Part shown: positions 1-10,267 of the stretch, piece by piece | Layout of the letters: every line of letters begins with the position of its first letter | Numbering within the stretch: the stretch's first letter is position 1 | From: Sporothrix humicola | Taxonomy: Eukaryota; Ascomycota; Sordariomycetes; Ophiostomatales; Ophiostomataceae | Assembly (NCBI GenBank): GCA_021396245.1 | Contig: WNYE01000162.1 | Span: 1 to 32,902 of the forward strand | Reading direction: 5' to 3' | DNA: 32,902 bases | Translations under genes and position numbers: made by a program | The notes under the pieces: model-generated | What the model was told of the DNA's origin: nothing | What the model saw: the letters and a program-made list of their open reading frames with translations, nothing else | The model's database searches: none

Positions 1-463
1 CGTGTTTTTGAAATCCTAAAAATGTAGCACCTAAAACTATAGTGAAACTTAAAGAAAATGTTAAAATAAAATGACTAGTTGAAGCAAAACTATATGGTAT
101 CATACCTATTAAATTATTTATTAATATAAAAATAAATAATGTATAAATAAATGGAAAGTAAATTTGACCTTTTTTAGGATTTATTTGATTTGTTACTATA
201 CTATGAATAGTAGCATATAAAGCTTCTTGACTTATAGATCAATTATTACCTATTAATTTATTATAATTTGTGCTTAATATATTTAAAGCTAATATTATTA
301 AACCACCTATTGTTAAATAAAATCCTATATTTGTTAAAGAAATATGTAAATTTCCTAATAAAGGTGCATCTATACTTAATAAATCTCTTATTTCAAATTG
401 TGTTAAAGGACTAAGTATTTCTATATTTATTGTATTAAAATTATTACTGCTTAAGATATTCAC
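1..463 (-). CDS. atp6: ATP synthase F0 subunit a, 5' part (continues at 32825)
   Basis: Subunit a of the mitochondrial ATP synthase, which forms the proton half-channels against the atp9 ring in the inner membrane. The ATG is at 463-461 and the frame runs off the window start. Because the window is a circle with a 77-base overlap, it continues from base 32825 down to the TAA at 32490-32488, giving 267 codons (266 aa), the usual fungal length. An in-frame TGA at 241-239, in the segment after KLIGNN, is read as Trp. The N-terminal residues before SPLTQFEI are probably a cleaved leader, as in other fungal Atp6 proteins. It lies 137 nt downstream of atp8, the usual fungal pairing. Confidence 0.96.
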
Positions 464-600
464 AATCCTTTAAGCTATATTATATGCCTTAAAAAATCCT
501 TTGTTAAATACAATTATTACTACTTAAAAATTTATTAATCCTTTAAATTATATATTAATATATTTTTAAAATTTATATTTTAAATATCATTACATTATAA

Positions 601-759
601 TTATTTATTATCAAAAAGTTTTGATATAAATGTACGAGATAAGAATAAACGTACAAATCTAGGTAATATATATTTAGATGATAAATATAAAATTATTGTA
701 ATTATAGTAAAAGTAAATAATACTTCATTTAGAAAATAAAAAGGTACTAATTGTGGCAT
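601..759 (-). CDS. atp8: ATP synthase F0 subunit 8
   Basis: Small membrane subunit of the ATP synthase stator. It has 52 codons plus TAA and begins MPQLVPFYFLNEV, the diagnostic fungal Atp8 start (MPQLxPFYF). One membrane helix follows (about residues 9-27), then a basic tail, LPRFVRLFLSRTF. It is slightly longer than the common 48 residues. It lies between nad4 (61 nt upstream in transcription order) and atp6 (137 nt downstream), as in most Pezizomycotina. Confidence 0.95.
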   Translation of the reverse strand: MPQLVPFYFLNEVLFTFTIITIILYLSSKYILPRFVRLFLSRTFISKLFDNK

Positions 760-819
760 AGTTATTTTTTTTTTTGAATAAATACTTAAATATTAATCTT
801 AATTATTTAATTGAAAATC

Positions 820-2283
820 TTATGAATAATAAATCAAGTTTGTTACAGAATAATGTAAACCATCTAATATAAAAGAAGGGTATATTCCAAAAATTACAGT
901 AAATAATACTAAAATAAAAAGTAAGAAAAATTCTCTTTTTGTAATATCAGCTATATTTTCTAGGAAAAATTTACTAAATGTACCTCCAAATGCGATTCTA
1001 TTAAACATATACATTGTATAAGCAGCTGAAAATATAATAGATGAACTAGCAAATACTCCTAATAAAGGTAATCTTTCAAAAACTCCATAAAGAGACATAA
1101 ACTCACCTACAAAATTTAAAGTTAAAGGAGCACCACAATTTCCTAAAGATAATATAAAGAATAATATAGAAAATAATGGCATAATTTGAGCTATACCTTT
1201 ATAAAAATAAATAGATCTAGTTCCAGATCTATCGTATAATATACCTCCTGCACATATAAATAAACCACTTGAAACAAATCCGTGTGCTAAACCTAAAAGT
1301 ATACTACCTTCTATACCTTGTATTGTATTACTAAATACTCCTATTAAATAAACTGCAGCATGAGATACAGAACTATAGGCTATTAATTCTTTAACATCTG
1401 TAGTTCTTAATGTACTGAAACTAGCATAAATTATTGTAATAACCCCTATTACATAAACAATATATGTGAAATTAATAGAAGCTTTAGGTAATATAGGTAA
1501 AATTAATCTACAAATACCATATAAACTAGTTTTTAAAACTATTGCAGCTAGTATTATACTTCCACCTAAAGGAGATTCAACATGAGCTTTTAACAATCAA
1601 TTATTTAAAAATATTGTAGGAGTTTTAACAGCAAAAGATAAAAAAATTCCACCAAATAAAAATAATTGTGTAATATAATCAAAATTAGTTTTAAATAACC
1701 CATCAAAATCTGTAGTACCCATAATTGAAGACATAGCTAATATACATAATAATAAAAATAATGATCCTCATAATGTATATAAAAATATATAAAAACTTGC
1801 TCTAACTTTATTACTAGATCCAAATAAACCTATTAATAAAAATAATGGAGGTAATGTACTTTCAAAAAACACATAAAATAATAAAATATCTAAAACTAAA
1901 AAAATAGCTAATAATAATGTTTCTAATAATAACATTATTATTAAATAAGATTTTATATTTTCTGTTATTGAATTTCAATTAGATAATATAGCTATTGGCA
2001 TTATTATTGTAGTTAATAATACAAAATATATAGATATACCATCTACTCCTAAATAAATATCAAAAAAACTTAAATTATAATGTTCTTGTACAAATTGAAA
2101 TTGATTAGTATTTGAATCAAATAATACATATACAATTAAAGATATAATTAAATTTATTATAGATGTAATTAAAGCAATATTTTTATAATATGTAGTTTTT
2201 ATTGTATCATTCTCATAAGAAATAGTTCCAGCAATAAAAAAAATTCCTATTAAAGGTACTAATAATAAAAAAGATAATAACAT
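820..2283 (-). CDS. nad4: NADH dehydrogenase subunit 4
   Basis: Proton-pumping antiporter-like subunit of respiratory complex I in the inner membrane. ATG at 2283 and TAA at 822-820 give 487 aa, a normal fungal length. The protein is hydrophobic throughout, with many membrane helices. The conserved family block WLxxAHVESPLGGS lies around 1600-1560 (its Trp is TGA), followed by the SxxSHxxxY region near 1390. Several TGA codons break the frame under the standard code but are Trp here. There is no intron. It lies 118 nt downstream of nad1 and just upstream of atp8. Confidence 0.96.
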
Positions 2284-2401
2284 TCTTTTTTTTTTTATTT
2301 TTTTTAGTAGATAAGTAATCCTAAAATATTATATTTAAATCTAAAAATATACATCATATGTAAGAGATCTTATGATTTTATATAAATATTATATTTATAT
2401 A

Positions 2402-3472
2402 TTAAAGTAAATTAATATTGATAGGAAATAATGTGAAATTATATAATATAGCTGGAATTAATATTATTATTCCAAATATAATAGGTAATAATACAGTTCA
2501 ACAAAATGCCATTAATTGATCAAATCTAATTCTAGGAAATGAAGCTCTTACTCAAATAAATACAAATACCATCATAGAACTTTTTATTCCTAAGCTTAAA
2601 CCATATAATAAACCTTCTAAAATAGGACTGTTTATTATACTATTAATTATAAAGTTAGTACCTGAAATGTATAAAGTTAAATTTATTAGTGAACTACCTA
2701 TAAATAAATATCCTCCCATAAATAATATACTTGTTAATATACACATTAAAACAATACTACCATATTCTGCTAAGAAAAAGAATACAAATACAACAGCAGC
2801 GTGCTCTGTCATAAATCCACTAACTAGTTCAGATTCAGCCTCAGCTAAATCAAAAGGTGCACGGTTAGTTTCAGCAACAGAACCTATAAAAAATATTATA
2901 AATATAGGAAATAAAGGTAGTATAAATCAGATAGCTCTTTGTGCTTCCATATTAACAGTTAAATTTAAACTACCAGTTAAAAATATTACTAATAATATTG
3001 CAGAACTTAAAACTAATTCATAACTAATTAATTGAGCAGTACTTCTTAAAGATCCTAAAAAAGCATATTTACTATTAGCACTTCACCCTGCTAATAAAAT
3101 TCCATATGTGGCTAAAGCTGAAACAGCTAATAAATAAAAAATACCTAAATTAAAATCGCTAATTGCTAACCCAGGTCCATAAGGTATAACACCATACCCT
3201 AATAAAGAAAATACTAAAGTTATTACTGGACCTAAAAAAAATAATACTATATTAGCTTGAGTTGGAGCTACATATTCTTTTAGTAAAAGTTTTAAAGCAT
3301 CTGCAAATGCCTGTAAAAGTCCGTAATATCCTACAGCATTAGGACCTAATCTTCTTTGCATACTAGCCATTGTTTTTCTTTCAGCTACTGTTACATATGC
3401 TATGGCAAGTAAAGCTGGAACCATTACTAAAACAACTTCTATAATAGAGATTAATGTGGGAAAATATAACAT
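2402..3472 (-). CDS. nad1: NADH dehydrogenase subunit 1
   Basis: Complex I membrane subunit at the quinone-binding junction between the arms. I choose the ATG at 3472 (MLYFPTLISIIEV), giving 356 aa. The frame stays open to another ATG at 3529, but that would add 19 Tyr/Ile-rich residues not seen in the family. Conserved blocks include AERKTMASMQRRLGPN, the loop GSVAETNRAPFDLAEAESEL (about 2885-2825) and a C-terminal RASFPRIRFDQLM (about 2550-2510). TGA is Trp at 2554-2552 and elsewhere. It follows ORF365 and a tRNA-like element, and nad4 follows it. Confidence 0.95.
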
Positions 3473-3545
3473 TTTTAAATAAAAATTCTTTATTTTATAG
3501 TAATGATAATAATAGTATATTATAATCATAATAAAATAGTTTTAT

Positions 3546-3618
3546 ATTATTATTTTAGATTCGAACTAAATTAAAAATATTTTTTTAATATTTTGCTTTA
3601 CCTTTAAGCTTATAATAA
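3546..3618 (-). other. tRNA-like element, probable degenerate second trnR
   Basis: It has a perfect 7-bp acceptor stem (TTATTAT/ATAATAA), a D arm GCTT-AAAGGTA-AAGC and a T arm TTTAG-TTCGAAT-CTAAA. The best anticodon stem, AATAT/ATATT, encloses TAAAAAA, which lacks U33 and offers no sensible anticodon. An alternative fold, AAATA/TATTT, leaves a 9-nt loop. The D loop and T loop match trnR(ucu) at 8966-9036. The site between cox1 and nad1 is where many Sordariomycetes keep trnR (family knowledge). It is probably a decayed trnR copy, or a tRNA-shaped processing signal. Confidence 0.6.
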
Positions 3619-3779
3619 GAATATTATAATAAATTTAAATCTATTATAATATATGAAAAAAAAATTCTACATTATTACATGTATTTTGTTTATTAAAACT
3701 AAATTATAAACCCAAAAGTATTTATAATTAATAACTTATTAATTTCATATAAAAATATGGGAATTAAAAATATTAAGTA

Positions 3780-4877
3780 TTATGGCTCTATAAAATTTAA
3801 GATTTCTTGTGTTAAATCTTGACTTCTTATTTTTTGCATTATTTTTTTTTCACTAATACCAGTTCTATTTGATATATCAACTATATCACTATTAGGAAGC
3901 ACTATACTTCTTTGTTTAACAATAACAGGAACAGGTACATCTGGAGACTCAGGTTGAGAATAAAGATAGGTTTTCTGACCAAGTATATGAACCGATAGAT
4001 CAGGAAGATTACTGTTAGCTCTAGGAATAAAATCTCGTTTCTTAATATATTCTAGAGATAAATAGTGTATTTTATAATTCTGACTTAACTCTTCAGGTAA
4101 TATACTTATATTTTCCTTATTCTTTTCATAAGCTAAGTTATTTGATTCATTTATTTTTTTCAATTGAGAATTTATTCATGGTCCAAATACTTGTGTTCTA
4201 GAAAAATCGTTCATTAGAGGGCCTTTAGCATCCAACTTGGCTAATACAATTCTAAGAGTTGTTAATTCATCATTCAATTTATTAGCAAATAGTGAATTTT
4301 CTAAACTATCGGGATTATTAGTTTTATTAGGTTGTAAGAGTGGTAGTGCAGACATTAATATATATTTATCCCTATTTAATTTCTTTTTATATGAGCTTAT
4401 TTTAAATTCAATAAGATAATTTATTCATTTATTTATTATTAATTTTAATTTAATAAAAGGAGAATTTATTATATTTTCTAAAGGTTTAAATATAGATATT
4501 ATATAACCTAAAATAATTTTATAAAATATCGATATATACATAAAAAGAGCAATACATATTAAATAATCAAATGTTTCTAAATACGATAATCTCGACCAAA
4601 AGTTTAAAGAATCAAAATCAAAATTATTATCATGCAAAGCTACCAATTTAAATACTAATAAATTAAATATGTTTTTACGATATCCTAATAGTACAAAATA
4701 TCCTAAACTTATATTTACACTAAATGAATATATTTTTATTATAATTAATTCTAAGAGTTTATGTATTAATATAAGTATATAAGAGGTAATATTTAATAGT
4801 TTATTTATAAAATAATAAAGTGAAAAATTAATAAAAATTTTAATATTTAAATAAATTAATTTCTTTGAAGGGAGCAA
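3780..4877 (-). CDS. Unrecognised accessory ORF behind cox1 (ORF365)
   Basis: I do not recognise this protein. Under code 4 the frame is open from an upstream TAA at 4919-4917 to the TAA at 3782-3780. There is no ATG near the start, so I use TTG at 4877 (365 aa). The first ATG, in LFMYIS, is about residue 112, and an ATG at 4355 would give a 191-aa soluble form. The first 150 residues are hydrophobic (helices around 12-70 and 105-135). The rest is hydrophilic and contains SQPESPDVPVPVIVKQRS and RTGISEKKIMQKI. From the TTG it overlaps the last 22 nt of cox1 in another frame. It is TGA-tolerant, with Trp at 4427-4425 and 4178-4176. It is likely real given its length, but expression is unproven. 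Confidence 0.6.
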
Positions 4878-7800
4878 AACCGAGACTGTAAAGGAAGACT
4901 TACAAAAGCGTGAGGTTTAGGTGGACTAGTTAAAGCTCATTCTAAACTAGGGTAATTTCTATTTAATAATGCTTGTAAAGCATCAGTAAAATATTGAGGC
5001 ATTAATCAAGGGAATCTACCTACAGGATTATTATCTATTAATTGTTTGTAAACAATATATAAAAATAAACCTGAAGCTATTACACTAATAATAGAACCAA
5101 AACTACTAACTAAATTTCAACCAGCAAAAGCATCAGGGTAATCACTTATTCTACGCGGCATTCCTTGTAAACCTAAGAAATGTTGAGGGAAGAATGTTAA
5201 ATTAACCCCTATAAATAATAATCAGAAATGAACTTTAGATAATAACATGTTATAACTTAAACCTAATATTTTAGGTATTCAGAAATATCACCCACTAAAT
5301 AATGCAAAAACTGCCCCCATACTTAATACATAATGAAAATGAGCCACTACATAGTAAGTATCATGGAAAGCTGTATCTAAAGCAGCATTAGCTAAAAGTA
5401 CTCCACTTAACCCTCCAATTGTAAACATAAAGACAAACCCTAAAGCAAATAACATAGAAGGAGTTAATTTAATAGAACCTCCATAACATGTAGCTAATCA
5501 TGAGAATATTTTAATACCAGTAGGTACAGCTATAATTAATGTAGCTGCAGTAAAATAAGCTCTAGTATCTACATCTAAACCTACAGTATACATGTGATGA
5601 CTTCAAACTATAAATCCTAATATACCAATAGACATCATAGCATATACCATACCTATATATCCAAACACTGATTTATTAGAATTTGCAGAAATAGTTGTAC
5701 TAATTATACCAAAACCTGGTATAATTAATATATAAACCTCTGGATGACCGAAGAATCAGAAAAGATGTTGGAATAGTATAGGGTCTCCACCACCTGCTGT
5801 TTCAAAGAAAGATGTATTAAAATTTCTATCTGTTAAAACCATAGTAATTCCCATTTAATTATTAAGTTACTGGACAAGGTCCCATAATATAAATATTTCA
5901 AAAATTATAATATAATAAACTATTATAATTTAAGGTAACATACAATATATTACTATATTGATTGGACTATATTTTATTTATGTAAGTCATAAAAATTATT
6001 TAAATGAGATCATTTAAATTCAGTTCTATTGTTATTCATTTTTGATTTTATTTCTACTATTTTTACTATAGATTCAGTTTTAGTATGTTCTTTTTTATTA
6101 AAGAATTCTAAAACTTTAAATCAATCTAAAAAATTTAATTGTTTACTTGAGAATAAAGGATATTTTGTTAAATATTTAACTAATATATTATTACTTTCTA
6201 CATTAGTAGTTCTCAATCTATATTCAGGTTTAGGTTTTTCAGATCTAATTTCCTTAACTGAACAGAGTAAAAAATTAGCAATCTTAGTTAAAAATTCAAA
6301 ATTACTTTGTTTATTATGATCTATTTGTCTTTGAGATAATTCAAATTTACACTCTATTTTAGGATATTTTGAGCCTAAAGATGTTCTTACTGAAAAATGT
6401 CCATCTGCATCTATAAATCCAGAAAATCAACTATTAGATCATATAGGACTTATATCTAAATCCTTTTTTTTAATTGTTAAATCTAATTTATTATTTAATC
6501 AGTCAATTAATTCGTATAATGCATGTATTTTAGGTGTTCTCATATAACCATTAATTAAATTAGTTACTAAAACCATACCTTCATTATTATTTATTGTTAA
6601 GACATAAGCATTAACACCCTTCTTTTTATGTATAGATCCATGACCCAAAGTTTTTTGAATAATTAAAGCTAATGGTAAATCTCTAGAATCAAATACTATT
6701 TGTATCGTAGCATAGTTTAATTTTCCTGGAAGAGATCTTTCTGTTTTAGGTACTACTATAGTACCATCTCCTTCTATTAAACCAGCTAAATAAGATGCTA
6801 ATTTAGTATTATGGTTTTGATCAGAATTTTTTAATACAATAGTAGAATAATCATTTTTATGACACATAAATTTTGTCGTATAGTCTCTGAAGAACAAATA
6901 ATAAACATTTATTAAAGTTCCTACTGATAAAGTTAAATAATATAACTCTTTCCAGTAATTTGACAAATTTAAAGCCGGCAGATTATGTTTACCGGCTAAA
7001 ACAGGTAAAGATAATAATAATAAAACAGCTGTTATAACAACTGCTCATCCAAATAAAGATAATTTATGTAATCTTATACCTGGTGTTCTCATATTAATAA
7101 CAGTAGTTATAAAATTAATTGCACCTAATAAACTACTTACTCCTGATAAGTGTAAAGCAAATATAGCTAAATCTACACTAGGACCACTATGACTTTGTAT
7201 TCCAGATAATGGAGGATAAATAGTTCAACCTGTACCTGCTCCACCTTCTATACATGCTGAAAATACTAATAACATTAAGCTAGGTGGTAATAATCAGAAA
7301 CTTATATTATTTAATCTGGGGAATGCCATATCAGGCCCACCTACTAATAAAGGTAATAGAAAATTACCAAATCCACCAATTAATGCAGGCATACGTTTTA
7401 CCCCTAAACTTTCGAAAAGGGACGGACTATATCTTTATCTTTATGTATATTTAATACGTATTAAGATATTTCACGTGTAGTCTCTGAGGAACCTACTCAA
7501 TAAAAATAAAGCTTTTTATCTTTGGTTTCCTGCTGATTACCTAATCCTTTAAAATGTCACTGTATTCCACTGCTAATCTATAGACCGCGGTACTAGTTTT
7601 AAAGGCTCTAAAGGGTTTCCAGCAAACAGTGAAAAGAAAGTAAAATATTTCTACTTTACCCGGCCATGCCTTTCTATTTAATTTTATATGTAAATTTTCA
7701 TTTTCCTCTATAATAACCAGATTTTTCGTTTTTTAAATATTCTCTAATAATTTGACGATCACCTTTTAAATGATTAGCTAAACTATTTAATGATGGGAAT

Positions 7801-8903
7801 TCTAAATTTTTACTAGAATCATCCTTAAATTCAGCTAATATGTATTTAGCTGCAGGGTGTTTAATATCATATGATTCTCGTTTATTAGAAACTAATTCTT
7901 TTATTTCTTCTAAACTTAATAAATTAGTATTTTCAGATTCTTCAATAAGATCTAATGAAAAGAAAAAAGTATCTAAATAAATCTCACCAGTATTTAAACA
8001 ATTACTTAATGTTTTATGGTGAATTTTGATTGAATCATACATATGTTGTTTTGATTCGTATATATATAATAAAGTAAAATCTTCTATATTATACATATAA
8101 ACAGGAGTACCTCTTTGTTTACGTAATCTATCTCTTATTTCTTGACTCATTGGTTCATGATACCCTGAACTACTTGCAATTAAATCTACGTTTAAGTTTG
8201 GGTTTAAAGTATTAATAAAATATTGTTCTAGTCTTACAACTTCATTTAAGCTAGAATTTTCATTCATAAGATAGATAGTTAAATTAGCATTTCCAAAACC
8301 ATATTTATTAAAATAACGTAATACTCTACGAGCTTTAGTTTTAAGTATAGAAGGCATAAAATAAGAACTTATTCTATTATATAAGTTAATAGAATGTCCT
8401 ACATAAGCGTTATTATTATCCTCTCAAATATAAACACCTTTTTGATTTTTTGCTACTTTAATAATTAACTTTCTATTATCAAAAGGATTTTCTATAAATA
8501 TTTTAGTATAGTTAGGTATTTCATTTTTATTATTATTAGAGTTATTATTGTTAGAGTTATTATTATCTGTAATAATAATATTGTTAATTTGGTTATTATA
8601 TAATTTGGAATTATAATGAAAATTACGATTAAATAGTTTTCTTTTGTTGACCATAAAGAAAATCATTAAAATAGCGTGAGCTGTAATTATACTATTATAT
8701 AATTGATTATCAGCTATATATTGAACACCTGGTCCACTAAGCTCCATTCTTATTAATACAGAAAAAGCTGTTCCTAATAAACCCGATAATAAGGCAAATA
8801 TTAAGTAAAGAGTTCCAATATCTTTAGCATTTGTAGAAAGGAATCATCTTTCTATTGACATAGAGATAGAAGAATTTAAAATATAATTTTTAAAAGTATT
8901 CAT
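4856..8903 (-). CDS. cox1: Cytochrome c oxidase subunit 1 (three exons)
   Basis: Catalytic heme-copper subunit of complex IV. The exons are 8903-8650, 7393-6991 and 5851-4856, which join to 551 codons (550 aa). Introns follow a T and end in G, at FFMV/MPALIGG (phase 2) and [12 protein letters not shown] (phase 0). Counted from the internal Met of MSIERWF, these are nucleotides 212 and 615, both known cox1 intron sites. The ATG at 8903 adds 14 residues before MSIERW. Copper and heme motifs are visible: FGHPEVY in exon 3 and [15 protein letters not shown] near 5370-5310. The C terminus ends [14 protein letters not shown] and overlaps ORF365. Confidence 0.96.
5852..6990 (-). mobile_element. Group I intron 2 of cox1 (LAGLIDADG type)
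   Basis: 1139-bp intron at the site equivalent to cox1 nucleotide 615. The upstream exon ends in T (GCCGGT) and the intron ends in G, the group I rule. After the ORF, the minus strand has the ATATAGTCC-type S element (about 5976-5960) and the rest of a core running to 5852. It carries an in-frame homing endonuclease ORF. Confidence 0.9.
5974..6990 (-). CDS. Intronic LAGLIDADG homing endonuclease (cox1-i2)
   Basis: The reading frame continues from cox1 exon 2 straight into the intron and ends at the TAA at 5976-5974, about 338 codons. Two LAGLIDADG helices mark a single-chain double-motif enzyme: [16 protein letters not shown] (about 6795-6745) and [14 protein letters not shown] (about 6430-6390). 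Each has the acidic residue that binds metal. Family members cut intronless cox1 alleles to spread the intron, and some act as splicing maturases. TGA codons (for example 6501-6499) are Trp. No stop or frameshift breaks it, so it may be active. A free enzyme would need proteolysis of the exon fusion, or an internal start. Confidence 0.92.
7394..8649 (-). mobile_element. Group I intron 1 of cox1 (GIY-YIG type)
   Basis: 1256-bp intron at the site equivalent to cox1 nucleotide 212. Exon 1 ends ATGGT and the intron ends in ...AAACG. The catalytic core lies downstream of the ORF (about 7670-7400), with a GACTACACGTG element near 7485 and AGATATAGTCC near 7435-7425. Its core is very like that of the cox2 intron (15741-15970). 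Confidence 0.92.
7674..8649 (-). CDS. Intronic GIY-YIG homing endonuclease (cox1-i1)
   Basis: In frame with cox1 exon 1, ending at the TAG at 7676-7674, about 325 codons after the exon. After an Asn-rich linker (roughly 8600-8510) comes the GIY-YIG module: [17 protein letters not shown], with the Trp coded by TGA at 8426-8424. Next is the helix with [16 protein letters not shown], the catalytic Glu context [15 protein letters not shown], and the downstream SSGYHEP. The C-terminal part, with repeated short helices and [13 protein letters not shown], is a likely DNA-binding NUMOD1/IENR1-like region. The frame is intact. Such enzymes nick or cut the intronless allele and drive intron homing. Confidence 0.92.
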
Positions 8904-8965
8904 GGTAATATTAATATTTAACTAAATAGTACTAAATTTTGAAATTATAAATTGTAATATTGAAA

Positions 8966-9036
8966 ACTCTTATTCTAGATTCGAACTAGAATCTCGATAT
9001 TAGAAGTATCATGCTCTACCTTTAAGCTAATAAGAA
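8966..9036 (-). tRNA. trnR: tRNA-Arg (UCU)
   Basis: Full cloverleaf: acceptor TTCTTAT/ATAAGAG with a wobble first pair, D arm GCTT..GAGC, anticodon arm TGATA-CTTCTAA-TATCG giving TCT, and T arm TCTAG-TTCGAAT-CTAGA. It lies between trnC and the cox1 start and reads AGA, the dominant Arg codon in this genome. Confidence 0.95.
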
Positions 9037-9064
9037 TAATTATTTATTTGACTTAAAAATAAGT

Positions 9065-9136
9065 AAAATTACGGAGGAATCGAACCTCATTACTTTAGAT
9101 TTGCAATCTAAGGGTAAACCTTCTACCTCATAATTC
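9065..9136 (-). tRNA. trnC: tRNA-Cys (GCA)
   Basis: Acceptor GAATTAT/GTAATTT with two wobbles, D arm GGTA..TACC, anticodon arm TTAGA-TTGCAAA-TCTAA giving GCA, and T loop TTCGATT with one mismatched T-stem pair. Located between ORF355 and trnR(ucu). Confidence 0.94.
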
Positions 9137-9191
9137 TATTATGTTATATAATATTTTAATAAAAAATACTAAAAAAATAATATATACATGT

Positions 9192-10259
9192 TTAACCACC
9201 AGATCAAGGGAAAAGCCCATTAAAGGTAGATATTATATGCTGTGCATATGTAGAATCTAAAGACTCTAACACAGTATTAAATCTTTCTCATTGAACATTG
9301 TAAAAATCTACCATAGTTACAAAATTTTGATCTGTTCTGGGTCTAGGATTCTCCACTAAAATTTTTACGATTCTATTTAAATCAATTAAATCAATTATTG
9401 TTGACTTAACATCGACTAACATTTTTTTAGGAAATTTTAAATATATCATATCAATTTGGTTAGCCTTATCTAAACCCTTAAATAAATTATGTGAATGATC
9501 AACTAATAAATCCAAACTATTCAAACAATCATGAGGAATATTCCCTTCCTGAATATGCCTCATCCTACTAATAAAAAAACTATGTTCAAAATTTGGATCT
9601 AGATGGGCAAATCTAATATCACCACCCCTAAGCCTGTAATTTTCTAGCAGAATTTTTATATGATCTTTTAACATTAAAGAATTTATCTCTGAAGGTGTTA
9701 GAGGATTTCCTAAATTAGTATTCAAATATATTAATTGATCTTTAACTATAGGTATTGATACCTTAATTATAATTAATGAAGCCACTATTCCCCCTATTAT
9801 AGCTAGACATTCAAGGTGTACTGGGTTAATATTACCGGGATCGATATCATAACCTAGTCTTTCTAATATACTACTACCAGAAAATTTTTCTGGACGGAAT
9901 CTTAAGCAACTCATTTCGTTATTCAATTTAAAAATTTTACACCCAGCTTGTACTTCAGCCTGAGCACTACTTGTTCTATTTAAAGATATTATTGGAAAAT
10001 CTAACTTTCTTACTGCTGAAGATGTTGCCCTTAAAGGTTCGTTCATATACGACTCTAATTTTTCTATAATTATAGATTGTTTATGAGGATTAGGCATATT
10101 TGGAATTGATTGCAACCCATTAAAATTAAGCATCACCTTTTCTTTTACTACAAAAGTTTCAGGATTTTCGAGGTTTCGCGTCATACTCTTTAAAAGTCAA
10201 CTCTTGACTTCAACTTTTGAACTTGAGAATACATTATAATCGTAATAATTTTTTTTCAT
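9192..10259 (-). CDS. Unrecognised accessory ORF behind cob (ORF355)
   Basis: I do not recognise this protein. The ATG at 10259 is only 8 nt after the cob stop; a second in-frame ATG at 10184 (MTRNLENPE) would drop 25 residues. The TAA is at 9194-9192, giving 355 aa. Trp is coded by TGA at 10199-10197, 9290-9288 and 9206-9204, so the gene follows the mitochondrial code. The N-terminal half is hydrophilic. One clear membrane helix, LAIIGGIVASLIIIKV, falls near residues 155-172, followed by about 180 soluble residues rich in Asp, Asn and Leu, ending in GLFPWSGG. GC content and CGN arginine codons are higher than in cob. The spacing suggests expression from the cob transcript. Confidence 0.72.
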
Positions 10260-10267
10260 TTCTTTTT

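Noticed and set aside
464..600. Repeated AATCCTTTAA-like words between atp8 and atp6
   Set aside because: Three loose copies only, in AT-rich spacer; not distinguishable from chance.
2667..3023. 118-codon plus-strand frame
   Set aside because: Antisense to the conserved nad1 coding sequence; no independent signal.
6029..6319. 96-codon plus-strand frame
   Set aside because: Antisense to the LAGLIDADG endonuclease in cox1 intron 2.
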